Source of the DNA: CAZEQL01 sp964514415
Lineage (GTDB): Bacteria; Chloroflexota; Dehalococcoidia; GIF9; AB-539-J10
NCBI GenBank assembly: GCA_964514415.1
Contig: CAZEQL010000003.1
Location: forward strand, 1 to 52,065
Direction of reading: 5' to 3'
Length of the DNA: 52,065 nt
The notes beneath the pieces were generated by a model. It saw only the letters and a list, made by a program, of their open reading frames with translations. It was not told the origin of the DNA and did not search any database. Every line of letters starts with the position of its first letter. The first letter of the stretch is position 1. Both the position numbers and the translations under genes were made by a program. Positions 39,678-48,145 of the stretch are shown piece after piece.

Positions 39678-39896
39678 TTACGAAAATCTGGCAATTAATA
39701 CCGCGAAGATGACAAAAATGACAGCCAAAATAATAGCAAGTTTTAGCAGCGTTTTTTCTGTCCCTCGTCGCGTCCGATATACAGAATCAGCTTGCCCAAA
39801 GATCCCACCCAAACCCCCACTGTGTAGCTGAAATAGGACGGTAGCAGTTAAAGCTATAGCTATTAATATCTGAGCGATGACAAGATAAGTAAGCAA
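39678..39896 (-). CDS. secG: Protein translocase subunit SecG
   Basis: A 72 aa protein with two transmembrane helices (about 3-22 and 54-70) and the connecting LHSGGLGGIFG loop with QLHSGG, the SecG signature. It helps the SecYEG channel during export. TTG is the start; its upstream GGAG lies at the end of gatB, 1 base before which the gatB stop falls. Size and motif are normal. Confidence 0.92.
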   Translation of the reverse strand: MLTYLVIAQILIAIALTATVLFQLHSGGLGGIFGQADSVYRTRRGTEKTLLKLAIILAVIFVIFAVLIARFS

Positions 39897-39897
39897 C

Positions 39898-41334
39898 TTA
39901 TTTCACTCCAAGTTCCTGCGTAAGAATTTCCCTTACCATGACGGGATTAGCCTTTCCTCTAGTGGCTTTCATCACCTGCCCCGTAATAAAAATCAAGGCT
40001 TGCTGCTTGCCAGCGTTATAATCTGACACTGCCTCGGTATTAGTAGCTATCACTTGCTTCACCACTTCCCTTATCTCAGCGGCATCGCTAATCTGGCTGA
40101 GCTTCTTTTCTGCCACGATATGGCTAGCTCTTTTGCCACTGTAAAACATCTCTTCAAGCACCATCTTAGCAGATGGGCCACTGATAATTCCAGTATCTGC
40201 CAGGCTGAGCATCTCCCCTAAATGGTCCGGACTTATTTTAACATTTTCAATCGCCGTATTGGTAGCATTAAGCAATCGACTAAAGTCCCCTAGAAGCCAA
40301 TTGCTCACCACCTTCGCCTTACTGCGGCCCACCGATTTAAGGCAATTCTCAAAATAGTCAGCCATTGCCCTAGAGTTAGTCAAGATATCAGCATCATATA
40401 AAGGCAGCCCATATTGTGCCATAAATCTGTCTCTCCTGACTTGAGGCAATTCAGGAAGTTTTGCCCTGACCCCCTCTATCCAAGCTCTGTCAAAAGTTAA
40501 GGGCGGCAAATCAGGCTCGGGAAAATATCGGTAATCATCAGCGTACTCCTTGGTTCTCTGAGTTATTGTTATCCCTTTTTCATCTACCCAGCCTCTTGTC
40601 TCTTGCACAAGTTCACCACCTTTCTCAATCACCTCTCTTTGCCGGTTGGATTCATATCCCATAGCTTGATAAACCGCTTTGAAGCTATTCACGTTCTTAA
40701 CTTCCACCTTGGGTAAAAACTCTTTACTACCCAAGGGACGAATACTTATATTGGCATCACATCTAAAGCTGCCCTCCTCCATATTGCCCGTAGACACCCC
40801 AAGATAACGGAGAATATTGCGCACCTTGATAAGGTAATCTAGAGCCTCTTCAGGGGAGCTGATTTCAGGCTCGCTGACAACCTCCATCAGCGGCACACCA
40901 GAGCGATTAACATCTATCAGGCTGCAGTTTCCCCTGTGCCACAATTTAGCCACATCTTCCTCAAGATGCACCCTGGTAATGTTGATTCTCTTTTTAGTGC
41001 CATTGCTATTAATAACTAGCCACCCCTGTCTTCCAATGGGAGCATCATACTGGGAAATTTGATAACCCTTCATCAAATCAGGATAACAATAGTTCTTACG
41101 ATCAAATTTGGTATATCCGGGGATAGTGCAGTTCAGGGCTAAGGCAGTCATTATCACGTATTCTATGGCTTTCTTGTTAATAACAGGGAGAACGCCAGGC
41201 ATGCCCAGGCAGACGGGGCAAACATGAGTATTAGGTGAGGCATTAACGTAATCAGTGCTACAAGGGCAGAACATCTTACTCTTGGTTGATAGCTGCGCAT
41301 GAACCTCTAAACCAATGACAACCTCATAAGTCAT
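39898..41334 (-). CDS. gatB: Aspartyl/glutamyl-tRNA(Asn/Gln) amidotransferase subunit B
   Basis: GatB of the GatCAB complex, which amidates Glu-tRNA(Gln) and Asp-tRNA(Asn). The N-terminal VIGLEVHAQLSTKSKMFCPC, the zinc site cysteines, the GVPLMEVVSEPE motif and YFPEPDLPPL are intact, as is the YqeY-like C-terminal domain. At 478 aa it is normal. There is no Shine-Dalgarno sequence; TTGTCT-17-TATACT ends 11 bases before the ATG, suggesting a very short or absent leader. gatA and gatC are not in this window. Confidence 0.97.
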   Translation of the reverse strand: MTYEVVIGLEVHAQLSTKSKMFCPCSTDYVNASPNTHVCPVCLGMPGVLPVINKKAIEYVIMTALALNCTIPGYTKFDRKNYCYPDLMKGYQISQYDAPIGRQGWLVINSNGTKKRINITRVHLEEDVAKLWHRGNCSLIDVNRSGVPLMEVVSEPEISSPEEALDYLIKVRNILRYLGVSTGNMEEGSFRCDANISIRPLGSKEFLPKVEVKNVNSFKAVYQAMGYESNRQREVIEKGGELVQETRGWVDEKGITITQRTKEYADDYRYFPEPDLPPLTFDRAWIEGVRAKLPELPQVRRDRFMAQYGLPLYDADILTNSRAMADYFENCLKSVGRSKAKVVSNWLLGDFSRLLNATNTAIENVKISPDHLGEMLSLADTGIISGPSAKMVLEEMFYSGKRASHIVAEKKLSQISDAAEIREVVKQVIATNTEAVSDYNAGKQQALIFITGQVMKATRGKANPVMVREILTQELGVK

Positions 41335-41345
41335 AGCGTTAGTTT

Positions 41346-41374
41346 AGTATAACAAGCCCGCTAGACAGAGACAA
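41346..41374 (-). promoter_or_regulatory. Promoter for gatB
   Basis: On the minus strand, TTGTCT, a 17-base spacer and TATACT, with the -10 box 11 bases before the gatB start. It is back to back with the tRNA promoter. Confidence 0.5.
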
Positions 41375-41387
41375 GGAGCAACCCATC

Positions 41388-41417
41388 TTGACCCAGGGCT
41401 TGAAACCTTGCTAAAAT
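41388..41417 (+). promoter_or_regulatory. Promoter for tRNA-Ala
   Basis: TTGACC, an 18-base spacer and TAAAAT. The -10 box ends 9 bases before the first tRNA base. Confidence 0.65.
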
Positions 41418-41426
41418 CAAACTTGT

Positions 41427-41499
41427 GGGGATATAGCTCAGTTGGGAGAGCGCTGCGTTCGCATCGCAGAGGTTGGGGGTTCGAATCCCCCTATCTCCA
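41427..41499 (+). tRNA. tRNA-Ala (anticodon CGC)
   Basis: A 73-base cloverleaf without encoded CCA. The acceptor stem GGGGATA pairs with TATCTCC (one G-U). The D arm is AGCTCAGTTGGGAGAGC, the anticodon arm is CTGCG-TTCGCAT-CGCAG with anticodon CGC (decoding GCG), and the T arm is GGGGGTTCGAATCCCCC. The discriminator base is A. Confidence 0.95.
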
Positions 41500-41800
41500 G
41501 TGAAGAGATTATTTAAAAGTTGAAGATTAATTCTACCGAGGTTTTACAGGTTTTAGGACCTAAGAAAAACGATTTTAACAGTTTCATAGGTGGTGAAGGT
41601 AAGTGGATATTAGCTATTTCCATAGCAGGCTTTTGCTGTTGCCTGGCTAATTTTACCACGTAGGAGGGAGAAACATGAGGAAAGAGAGAAAATTTAGGAA
41701 GGAATAGAATAAAAGGGGTTGAAAAAAACAAATTCGGGAATTAGAATAAGCTGTTTAAAAGTTAGATTAACAGCCCGGGATAAAAAAAAGGAGGTGAGCG
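41500..41800. other. Gap with one short repeat remnant
   Basis: No gene is seen. GCTGTTTAA (41750-41758) and TTAACAGC (41767-41774) are the two terminal ends of the MITE-like element with only 8 bases between them, probably an internally deleted copy. AAAAGGAGGTGAGCG at the right edge is the ribosome site of the universal stress gene. Confidence 0.55.
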
Positions 41801-42628
41801 ATGTTTAACAGAATATTAGTTCCCCTGGATGGGTCAGAGGCTGCTGAATCGGTGTTTCCTTATGTCGACAAATTTTCGCTTCTTTTCAACTCTCAGGTGG
41901 ATGTTATGGGCGTATGTACGGAGGTAGAAAATGGTTTACGCCGTACGTTTGAGATGTATCTGGAAAAGATAGCCACCCACCTGCGGAATAAAAGGATAAA
42001 GTCAGAAACAGTTCTATCCTGTGGTGTTCCAGCAGAGCAGATTCTTGATTATGCAGAAAAGAGCAACGCTGACCTAATCACCCTGGCTACCTATGGTCGC
42101 AGTGGGGCCAAAACTTGGTTAGCAGGGAGCGTAGCTACACAAATAATGAGAGCAGCTAAAGTCCCGATATTAGCCGTGCCCCCGGGAAAGCTTACAGGAG
42201 AATTGGCAATTAAGAAGATATTGGTGCCTTTAGATGGCTCTGACATTGAGAAAATAGTCCTCCCCTATGTGGAGGCGATAGCCAAAGGGACGGGGGCTTT
42301 GTGCGTATTGTTCCATGTATCCGAACCACCTTTACCAATGATAGCAAGCTATATTGATATAAAAGCAACGGAAGAACAGAGCAGAAAGCTCGTTAAGGAT
42401 CATCTTGACAATATCGCTGCTGAATTAACTAGCAAGGGGATTAAAGCTGAAAACAAGATTGTTTCTGGAGCTCCTGCCATGGTTATACTTAATTACGCTG
42501 AAACCGAAAATGTCGATTTGATTGTTATGCCTACTCGTGGTCGAGGCGGAGCCAGCCGCTGGTTGTTAGGTAGTGTAACTGAGAGAGTCTTGCTTCATTC
42601 AATCAAACCTGTTCTGGCAATAAGATAG
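41801..42628 (+). CDS. Tandem universal stress protein
   Basis: A 275 aa protein with two UspA domains: about residues 1-130 and 140-275. Each has the ILVPLDGSE start and the ATP-loop end, GRSGAKTWLAGSVATQI in the first and GRGGASRWLLGSVTERV in the second, so both halves could bind ATP. Usp proteins act in stress survival by unclear means. A strong AAAGGAGGTGAGCG precedes the ATG. It stands alone. Confidence 0.93.
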   Translation: MFNRILVPLDGSEAAESVFPYVDKFSLLFNSQVDVMGVCTEVENGLRRTFEMYLEKIATHLRNKRIKSETVLSCGVPAEQILDYAEKSNADLITLATYGRSGAKTWLAGSVATQIMRAAKVPILAVPPGKLTGELAIKKILVPLDGSDIEKIVLPYVEAIAKGTGALCVLFHVSEPPLPMIASYIDIKATEEQSRKLVKDHLDNIAAELTSKGIKAENKIVSGAPAMVILNYAETENVDLIVMPTRGRGGASRWLLGSVTERVLLHSIKPVLAIR

Positions 42629-42682
42629 CATGCTTTAAAAGCAATTTAACATTTTGCCTATTTGGAAGGCAGAAGGAGCGAC

Positions 42683-43819
42683 GTGGGAGAAATAAATGTT
42701 GCTATTATAGGTGTTGGCAATTGTGCCTCTTCACTAGTTCAGGGCATTCATTATTATAAAAATGCCAGGGAGGATGAGTTCGTTCCTGGCTTAATGCATG
42801 TCAATCTCGGGGGCTATCACATATCTGATATCAACTTTGTAGCTGCCTTTGATATTGATAAGAACAAAGTAGGCAAGGATTTAGCTGAAGTTATCTTTAC
42901 CCCACCTAACAACACCTTCAAATTTTGCGATGTGCCTAAAACAGGCATTAGAGTTGAGCGTGGCATGACCCATGATGGCTTGGGTAAGTATCTTTCTCAG
43001 ATAATTACTAAAGCGCCAGGATCAACTGCTGACGTCGTGGGTATACTTAAGGAGACTAACACCGATGTGGTGCTTAATTACCTGCCAGTGGGAAGTGAGG
43101 AGGCAACCAAATGGTATGTAGAGCAGGTATTGGCTGCTGGCTGCGGCCTTATCAATTGCATACCGGTTTTCACTGCTCGTGAGCCTTACTGGCAAAATCG
43201 GTTTGCCGAACGCGGATTGCCCGTCATTGGCGATGATGTTAAGTCTCAGGTTGGAGCTACCATCGCCCATCGAGTATTAACCAGGCTTTTTCGCGATCGG
43301 GGTGTTAAACTGGAGCGCACTTACCAGTTGAATTTTGGCGGTAACACTGACTTTTATAACATGCTGGAGCGGGAGCGTCTGGAGTCCAAGAAAATCTCCA
43401 AGACCAATGCTGTTACCTCACAGTTAGACTACGATATTGGTCCTGATAACATTCACGTTGGCCCCAGTGATTATGTGCCCTGGTTAGCTGACCGCAAATT
43501 TTGCCACATAAGGATGGAAGGTCGCACCTTCGGCGACGTTCCTCTAAATTTAGAGATGAAACTGGAGGTATGGGATAGCCCTAATTCAGCCGGAGTGGTC
43601 ATAGACGCTATAAGATGCTGCAAATTGGCTTTAGATCGCGGCTTGGGTGGAGCTATTGTGGCACCTTCAGCTTATTTTATGAAATCACCACCAATTCAAT
43701 ATTCTGACGACGAAGCTCGCTTAAAAACTGAGGCATTTATTAAAGGCGAGGAGCAAGAGGGTCCTGTTTCATTACCTGAGCCATTACCTGAGCCACAGTT
43801 AGTCGAGCTTAGCAGCTAA
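42683..43819 (+). CDS. ino1: Inositol-3-phosphate synthase
   Basis: This converts glucose-6-phosphate to myo-inositol-3-phosphate with NAD as cofactor. NVAIIGVGNCASSLV is the Rossmann start, and PVIGDDVKSQVGATIAHR and LNFGGNTDFYNM are family signatures. The GTG at 42683 with AGAAGGAG at 4 bases is the best start (378 aa); a TTG at 42662 would run through the ribosome site. It lies upstream of the phosphatidyltransferase, consistent with inositol phospholipid synthesis. It ends in a proline/glutamate-rich tail (PEPLPEPQ). Confidence 0.93.
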   Translation: MGEINVAIIGVGNCASSLVQGIHYYKNAREDEFVPGLMHVNLGGYHISDINFVAAFDIDKNKVGKDLAEVIFTPPNNTFKFCDVPKTGIRVERGMTHDGLGKYLSQIITKAPGSTADVVGILKETNTDVVLNYLPVGSEEATKWYVEQVLAAGCGLINCIPVFTAREPYWQNRFAERGLPVIGDDVKSQVGATIAHRVLTRLFRDRGVKLERTYQLNFGGNTDFYNMLERERLESKKISKTNAVTSQLDYDIGPDNIHVGPSDYVPWLADRKFCHIRMEGRTFGDVPLNLEMKLEVWDSPNSAGVVIDAIRCCKLALDRGLGGAIVAPSAYFMKSPPIQYSDDEARLKTEAFIKGEEQEGPVSLPEPLPEPQLVELSS

Positions 43820-43871
43820 GCCGCTTTTGCCGCAAAAGCAATAGTCCAAACAACGCAGCTTAAAAAGCTAA

Positions 43872-44135
43872 TATGTCATCAATTATCTTTCCTCGCTTAG
43901 CAAACTTGAATATCCTTATATCCTTTTTGTTGGCTCGGAGCATCCCAGAAAGAACCTCCCGACATTGCTTAAAGTTTTTAAAAAGCTTAATAAACAAGCT
44001 CAATTTGTTGCTAAAGCTAAGAAATTGAGGTTTACTTATATGGAAGCAAACGCCTCGGTTTCACCACAAATACTTAACGCGCTTAGCGAATATAGTCGGA
44101 GAAATGGGATATTGCTAGGGAGAAAATTAGGCTAG
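43872..44135 (+). pseudogene. Glycosyltransferase (GT4) remnant
   Basis: An open stretch of 88 codons without a start that translates to YPYILFVGSEHPRKNLPTLL and then KVFKKLNKQAQF. This is the characteristic entry to the second Rossmann domain of GT4 glycosyltransferases (PimA-like). The N-terminal domain and the donor-binding E-x7-E region are absent, so this is a decayed fragment. The part after about codon 45 is not recognisable. Its place between inositol-phosphate synthase and the phosphatidyltransferase suggests that a mannosyl- or other glycosyltransferase once belonged to this cluster. Confidence 0.6.
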
Positions 44136-44150
44136 CAGAGAAAAACAGGG

Positions 44151-44744
44151 ATGCCAAGTTTAGCCGAGATTCGAAGAACAGTAGCTTCCCGCATTACCAA
44201 TCCTATAGTTGGGATTCTAAGCAAAAGCAGGTTGAAACCCAATGCTCTGACCTTGCTAGGCTTAGCTGTAAACATTGGTGCAGCTTTCTCTATTGCACTC
44301 AACCATCTTTTCCTTGGTGGAGTTTTGATTTTGGTCTCCGGGCTATTTGACCTCCTTGATGGGGCTTTGGCTCGTTCTACTGGGCAGGCTACACAGTTTG
44401 GCGCTATCCTCGATTCTACAACGGACCGCATCTCTGAAGCAGCGCTATTTTGTGGCCTTTTAATTTGGTATATACCAAAGGGTTCAACTTTAGAAATCAT
44501 GCTTGTCTTTGCTGTTTTAATTGGCTCCTTCCTTGTTAGTTACATAAGGGCTAGAGCAGAGGGACTAAGTTTGGAATGTCAAGTTGGCTTGTTTACCAGA
44601 GCAGAAAGGGTTATAGTATTGGCAGTAGGTTTGCTTTTGAGTCAGGTTTTTATTGCCTTATGTATTCTGGTGGTCTTTGTCTATATTACTGTAGCTCAAA
44701 GGCTGTTTTATTTACAGAAGCAAGCCAAAATTGGAGGTGGTTAA
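44151..44744 (+). CDS. CDP-alcohol phosphatidyltransferase (likely inositol type)
   Basis: A 197 aa integral membrane enzyme that joins CDP-diacylglycerol to an alcohol. The motif D-x2-D-G-x2-A-R-x8-G-x3-D-x3-D is exact: Asp67, Asp70-Gly71, Ala74-Arg75, Gly84, Asp88, Asp92. About six hydrophobic helices follow. Next to inositol-3-phosphate synthase the alcohol is probably inositol phosphate, giving phosphatidylinositol phosphate, as in actinobacteria; PgsA-like use of glycerol phosphate is the alternative. The purA start follows immediately. Confidence 0.85.
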   Translation: MPSLAEIRRTVASRITNPIVGILSKSRLKPNALTLLGLAVNIGAAFSIALNHLFLGGVLILVSGLFDLLDGALARSTGQATQFGAILDSTTDRISEAALFCGLLIWYIPKGSTLEIMLVFAVLIGSFLVSYIRARAEGLSLECQVGLFTRAERVIVLAVGLLLSQVFIALCILVVFVYITVAQRLFYLQKQAKIGGG

Positions 44745-46034
44745 ATGTCAGTCATAGTTATCGTGGGAGGTCAATGGGGTGATGAAGGCAAGGGAAGGGT
44801 GGTCGACCTCCTGTCCGAGAAGGCACAAGTAGTGGCTCGTTTTTCAGGAGGCGATAACGCTGGACACACAGTAATTAACCCCTACGGTGAGTTTAGGCTT
44901 CACCTTGTGCCCTCAGGCATCTTCCAGCCAAAGGCAACTTGCATTATTGGCAATGGTGTAGTTATTAATCCGGCAGTACTCCTTAAAGAAATAGACGATC
45001 TCCAAAATCATGGTGTGGATACAAGTCACCTCTTCATCAGTAACCGTGCCCACCTAATTATGCCTTATCATACCCTTCTCGATGGACTGGAAGAGGAAAG
45101 ACGCAGTAAAGGAGCTTTAGGAACCACACGCAGAGGAATTGGCCCTGTCTTTGCTGACAAAGTGGCTCGCGTGGGAATCCGTGCCGGAGATCTGTTAAAT
45201 AAAGATATATTTTTCAGCCGCCTGAAGGCAGCTCTTGAACTTAAGAACGCAATCTTAACAAAAGTATACCAAGTTCCACCTCTGTCACTGGAGGAAATCT
45301 ATGAGCAGTATTGTCATTATGGAGAGCAACTAGCCCCTTTCATTCAGGAAACTAACTCCATATTTTGCGAGGCCTTATTGAGAAAAGAGTTAATCTTGCT
45401 AGAAGGTGCCCAAGGGGCTTTGCTTGACCCCGACTTTGGCTCTTATCCTTACGTAACCTCCTCTTCCCCACTAGCTGGGGCAGGAACTATTGGAACAGGT
45501 ATAGGCCCAACCATGATCGATCGCACTCTCAGCGTATTCAAGGCTTATATCACCAGAGTTGGCGGCGGGCCTATGCCCACTGAGTTAAAGGATGAAGTCG
45601 GCGAGCTTATACGGGAGAAGGGTCATGAATATGGTGCCACAACAGGAAGGCCACGACGCTGTGGTTGGTTTGATGCCGTGGCAGGCCGCTTCAGTGTTCA
45701 AGTAAACGGCTGCGATTCCATAGCTTTAACCCACCTTGATATTTTCGATGGTTTCCCTTCAATCAAAATATGCACTACTTATCGATTCAATGGGGAGACC
45801 TTAAATTATTTCCCCAGCGATTCAAGCATTCTGGAGAAATGCCAACCAATATACGAAGAGTTACCTGGTTGGCAAGAACCAATAAGTGAAATCCGGGATT
45901 TCGATAAGTTGCCGCATCAAGCTCGCCGTTATCTAAGCAGGCTTGAAGAACTCCTTTCCTGCCCTATTAATCTTGTTTCCGTAGGGCCAGAGCGAGAGCA
46001 AATGATAAAGGTGCGACCTATTTTCCCTAGCTAA
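44745..46034 (+). CDS. purA: Adenylosuccinate synthetase
   Basis: This forms adenylosuccinate from IMP, aspartate and GTP. VGGQWGDEGKGRVVD is the P-loop, then FSGGDNAGHTV, GTTRRGIGPVFADK and the ATTGRPRRCGWFD motif near the C-terminus. At 429 aa it is of normal length. Its ATG directly follows the stop of the phosphatidyltransferase, and GGAGGTGG overlaps that gene's end. It overlaps the convergent dapA by 8 bases. Confidence 0.97.
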   Translation: MSVIVIVGGQWGDEGKGRVVDLLSEKAQVVARFSGGDNAGHTVINPYGEFRLHLVPSGIFQPKATCIIGNGVVINPAVLLKEIDDLQNHGVDTSHLFISNRAHLIMPYHTLLDGLEEERRSKGALGTTRRGIGPVFADKVARVGIRAGDLLNKDIFFSRLKAALELKNAILTKVYQVPPLSLEEIYEQYCHYGEQLAPFIQETNSIFCEALLRKELILLEGAQGALLDPDFGSYPYVTSSSPLAGAGTIGTGIGPTMIDRTLSVFKAYITRVGGGPMPTELKDEVGELIREKGHEYGATTGRPRRCGWFDAVAGRFSVQVNGCDSIALTHLDIFDGFPSIKICTTYRFNGETLNYFPSDSSILEKCQPIYEELPGWQEPISEIRDFDKLPHQARRYLSRLEELLSCPINLVSVGPEREQMIKVRPIFPS

Positions 46035-46950
46035 CTTTGGCAGGAATAGGCAGGTCAATCTTATAATCTCTCAATGTTGCCTGTATAATCCGGGCTGATT
46101 TTTCATCAGGCTCAGTCAAAGGCAAGCGAGGTTTACCTACAGGAAAACCTAGATAATTTAGGGCATATTTAACAGGCATGGGATTGGGAATAATAAAAAG
46201 AGAATTTATTAGAGGCAGCAAATGGCGATGGATACTGGCTGCCTCCTCGACTTTGCCACCAAGGACTTTCTCCATCATTTCTTTTATTTGAACTCCTGCC
46301 AGATGTGAAGCAACACTAACTACGCCATGACCTCCCAAAACGAGTATATGCAAGGTATCACCATCATTACCACTGTAAATCAAAAACCCATCTCTTGCCC
46401 CTTGTATAATCTTAGCTATTTGCTCAAGATTGCCACTGGCTTCCTTTATGCCAACGATATTGTCTATTTGGCTCAGCTTGATTACCGTATCGGCAGTGAT
46501 ATTAGTAGCTGTGCGTGATGGGACATTATAGATAATGCAAGGCAAAGTCGTAGCTTGGGCAATGGCTTTGAAATGCTCAAACAAACCTTGCTGAGTTGGC
46601 CGATTATAGTAGGGAACTACTAATAGACAAGCGTTAACACCAATTTTTTCTGCCTCTTTAGTTAATTCCTGGCTTTCTTTGGTGTTATGACTACCTGTGC
46701 CAGCTACCATTGTTCCATGGTTAGCTATCGCTGACTTGATCTCAGCGAAAAGGCGTAACTTTTCTTCACGGCTAAGAGTAGGAGCCTCCCCGGTAGTGCC
46801 GGAAACCACTACTCCATCGCTCCCGGAAGCGAGCAAGGCCTGAGCTAATTTCTTAGCTTGTTGATAATCAACCTTTCCCTCAGCATCAAAAGGCGTAACC
46901 ATAGCGGTTAGTAGGCGACCTAGTGTTTTCTTACAAGTAATGCGAGACAT
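46027..46950 (-). CDS. dapA: 4-hydroxy-tetrahydrodipicolinate synthase
   Basis: This condenses pyruvate with aspartate-semialdehyde in lysine synthesis. The TIM-barrel segments GTTGEAPTLSREEK, PYYNRPTQQGLFEH with the catalytic Tyr, the Schiff-base lysine in VGIKEASGNL and the YSGNDGDTLH loop are complete. The ATG at 46948-46950 has AGAAGG at 8 bases and gives 307 aa; longer forms from upstream ATG or TTG codons would add a tail of up to 22 residues not typical of the family. It is the last gene of dapB-asd-dapA. Confidence 0.95.
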   Translation of the reverse strand: MSRITCKKTLGRLLTAMVTPFDAEGKVDYQQAKKLAQALLASGSDGVVVSGTTGEAPTLSREEKLRLFAEIKSAIANHGTMVAGTGSHNTKESQELTKEAEKIGVNACLLVVPYYNRPTQQGLFEHFKAIAQATTLPCIIYNVPSRTATNITADTVIKLSQIDNIVGIKEASGNLEQIAKIIQGARDGFLIYSGNDGDTLHILVLGGHGVVSVASHLAGVQIKEMMEKVLGGKVEEAASIHRHLLPLINSLFIIPNPMPVKYALNYLGFPVGKPRLPLTEPDEKSARIIQATLRDYKIDLPIPAKVS

Positions 46951-47041
46951 AGAAAAGACCTTCTCTTCGTTTATCTCCTGCGATTGCTCCATCTTGTTTT
47001 TCACCCCCAAACCCAATCTTCTCTCATCGAGGAAGAGGAGA

Positions 47042-48085
47042 TTACCCTCGCAGCGGCATGCTCCTTTTAGAGCCTATCCACCCTCTTCTTATCCCTTCCT
47101 CAGCAACCTGTACAGCATTTAATGCTGCTCCTTTACGTAAATTATCAGCTACTATCCACATAACTAGGCCATTGGGATGAGAAATATCTTTTCTGATTCT
47201 GCCCACAAACACGTGATTTGAGCCAGTAGCTGCCCAAGGCTGAGGATAAAAGCTAACACTAGGGTCATCAAGGACTTTGACTCCAGGTGCTTGAGCCAGG
47301 ATTTTTTTTGCCTCTTCTGGAGTCATAAGTGAACTAAATTCTATGTTAACTGCTTCACTATGTCCAAAGTAAACAGGAACTCGGACACAAGTAGCTGAAA
47401 CAGCTATATCCTCAGTATGCATTATCTTTCGTGTTTCTTCCATTAACTTCTGCTCTTCCTTAGTGTAGCCATTATCCAAAAAGACGTCGATTTCCGGTAG
47501 CACATTAAAGGCTATTTGGTGAGAATAAACGTGAGGACAAATACGGCGCCCCTCTAAAACTAGCTGCGCTTGGCTTGTTAGTTCCCTTAAAGCAGCAGCT
47601 CCACTGCCCGATACTGATTGATAAGTACTTACGATAATCCGTTTTATAGGATTAACCTTATGCAAGGGGTAGAGAGCTACCATCAACTGGATTGTAGAAG
47701 GATTTGGACTAGATATTATCCCCCTGTGCCATTTTATATCCTCAGGATTTACTTCAGAAACCACCAGAGGAACTCCAGGTTCCATCCTAAAAGCGGTACT
47801 ACAATCAATGACTACCGCTTCAGCTTGGACAGCTAAAGGTGATAAACGCCGACTAACCTCAGCACCAGCGGAAAAAAACCCAATATCAACATCACGAAAT
47901 ATCCCTGGGGTGGCTTCTGCAACTTCAATTTTTTGATGACTGAAGAAATGCTCCATGCCTGAGGAATGCTCAGAGGCTAGCAGTTGCATCGAAGCTGTTG
48001 GAAATTTCCGCTGTTCGAGTATCTTAATAAATTCTTGTCCTACAAGCCCCGTGCCACCAATAATAGCTACATTCAACCCTTCCAT
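47042..48085 (-). CDS. asd: Aspartate-semialdehyde dehydrogenase with Cys-to-Pro at the active site
   Basis: This should reduce aspartyl phosphate to aspartate-semialdehyde. The N-terminal GGTGLVGQEF, the STAFRM segment, the VSTYQSVSGSGAAALREL motif and the RVPVYFGHSEAV histidine motif are all typical. But the catalytic motif, SNPNCSTIQ in the family, reads SSPNPSTIQ here: residue 129 is Pro (codon CCT at 47699-47701, minus strand) where the nucleophilic Cys belongs. The rest shows no decay. The protein is 347 aa and lies between dapB and dapA. Either the gene lost dehydrogenase activity, or there is a local sequence error needing two base changes. Confidence 0.93.
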   Translation of the reverse strand: MEGLNVAIIGGTGLVGQEFIKILEQRKFPTASMQLLASEHSSGMEHFFSHQKIEVAEATPGIFRDVDIGFFSAGAEVSRRLSPLAVQAEAVVIDCSTAFRMEPGVPLVVSEVNPEDIKWHRGIISSPNPSTIQLMVALYPLHKVNPIKRIIVSTYQSVSGSGAAALRELTSQAQLVLEGRRICPHVYSHQIAFNVLPEIDVFLDNGYTKEEQKLMEETRKIMHTEDIAVSATCVRVPVYFGHSEAVNIEFSSLMTPEEAKKILAQAPGVKVLDDPSVSFYPQPWAATGSNHVFVGRIRKDISHPNGLVMWIVADNLRKGAALNAVQVAEEGIRRGWIGSKRSMPLRG

Positions 48086-48145
48086 TATGAACCATCTCTG
48101 CCTTCGGCAAAAAAATTAACCTTTTTGTGACCTAAAGCCTACAAA

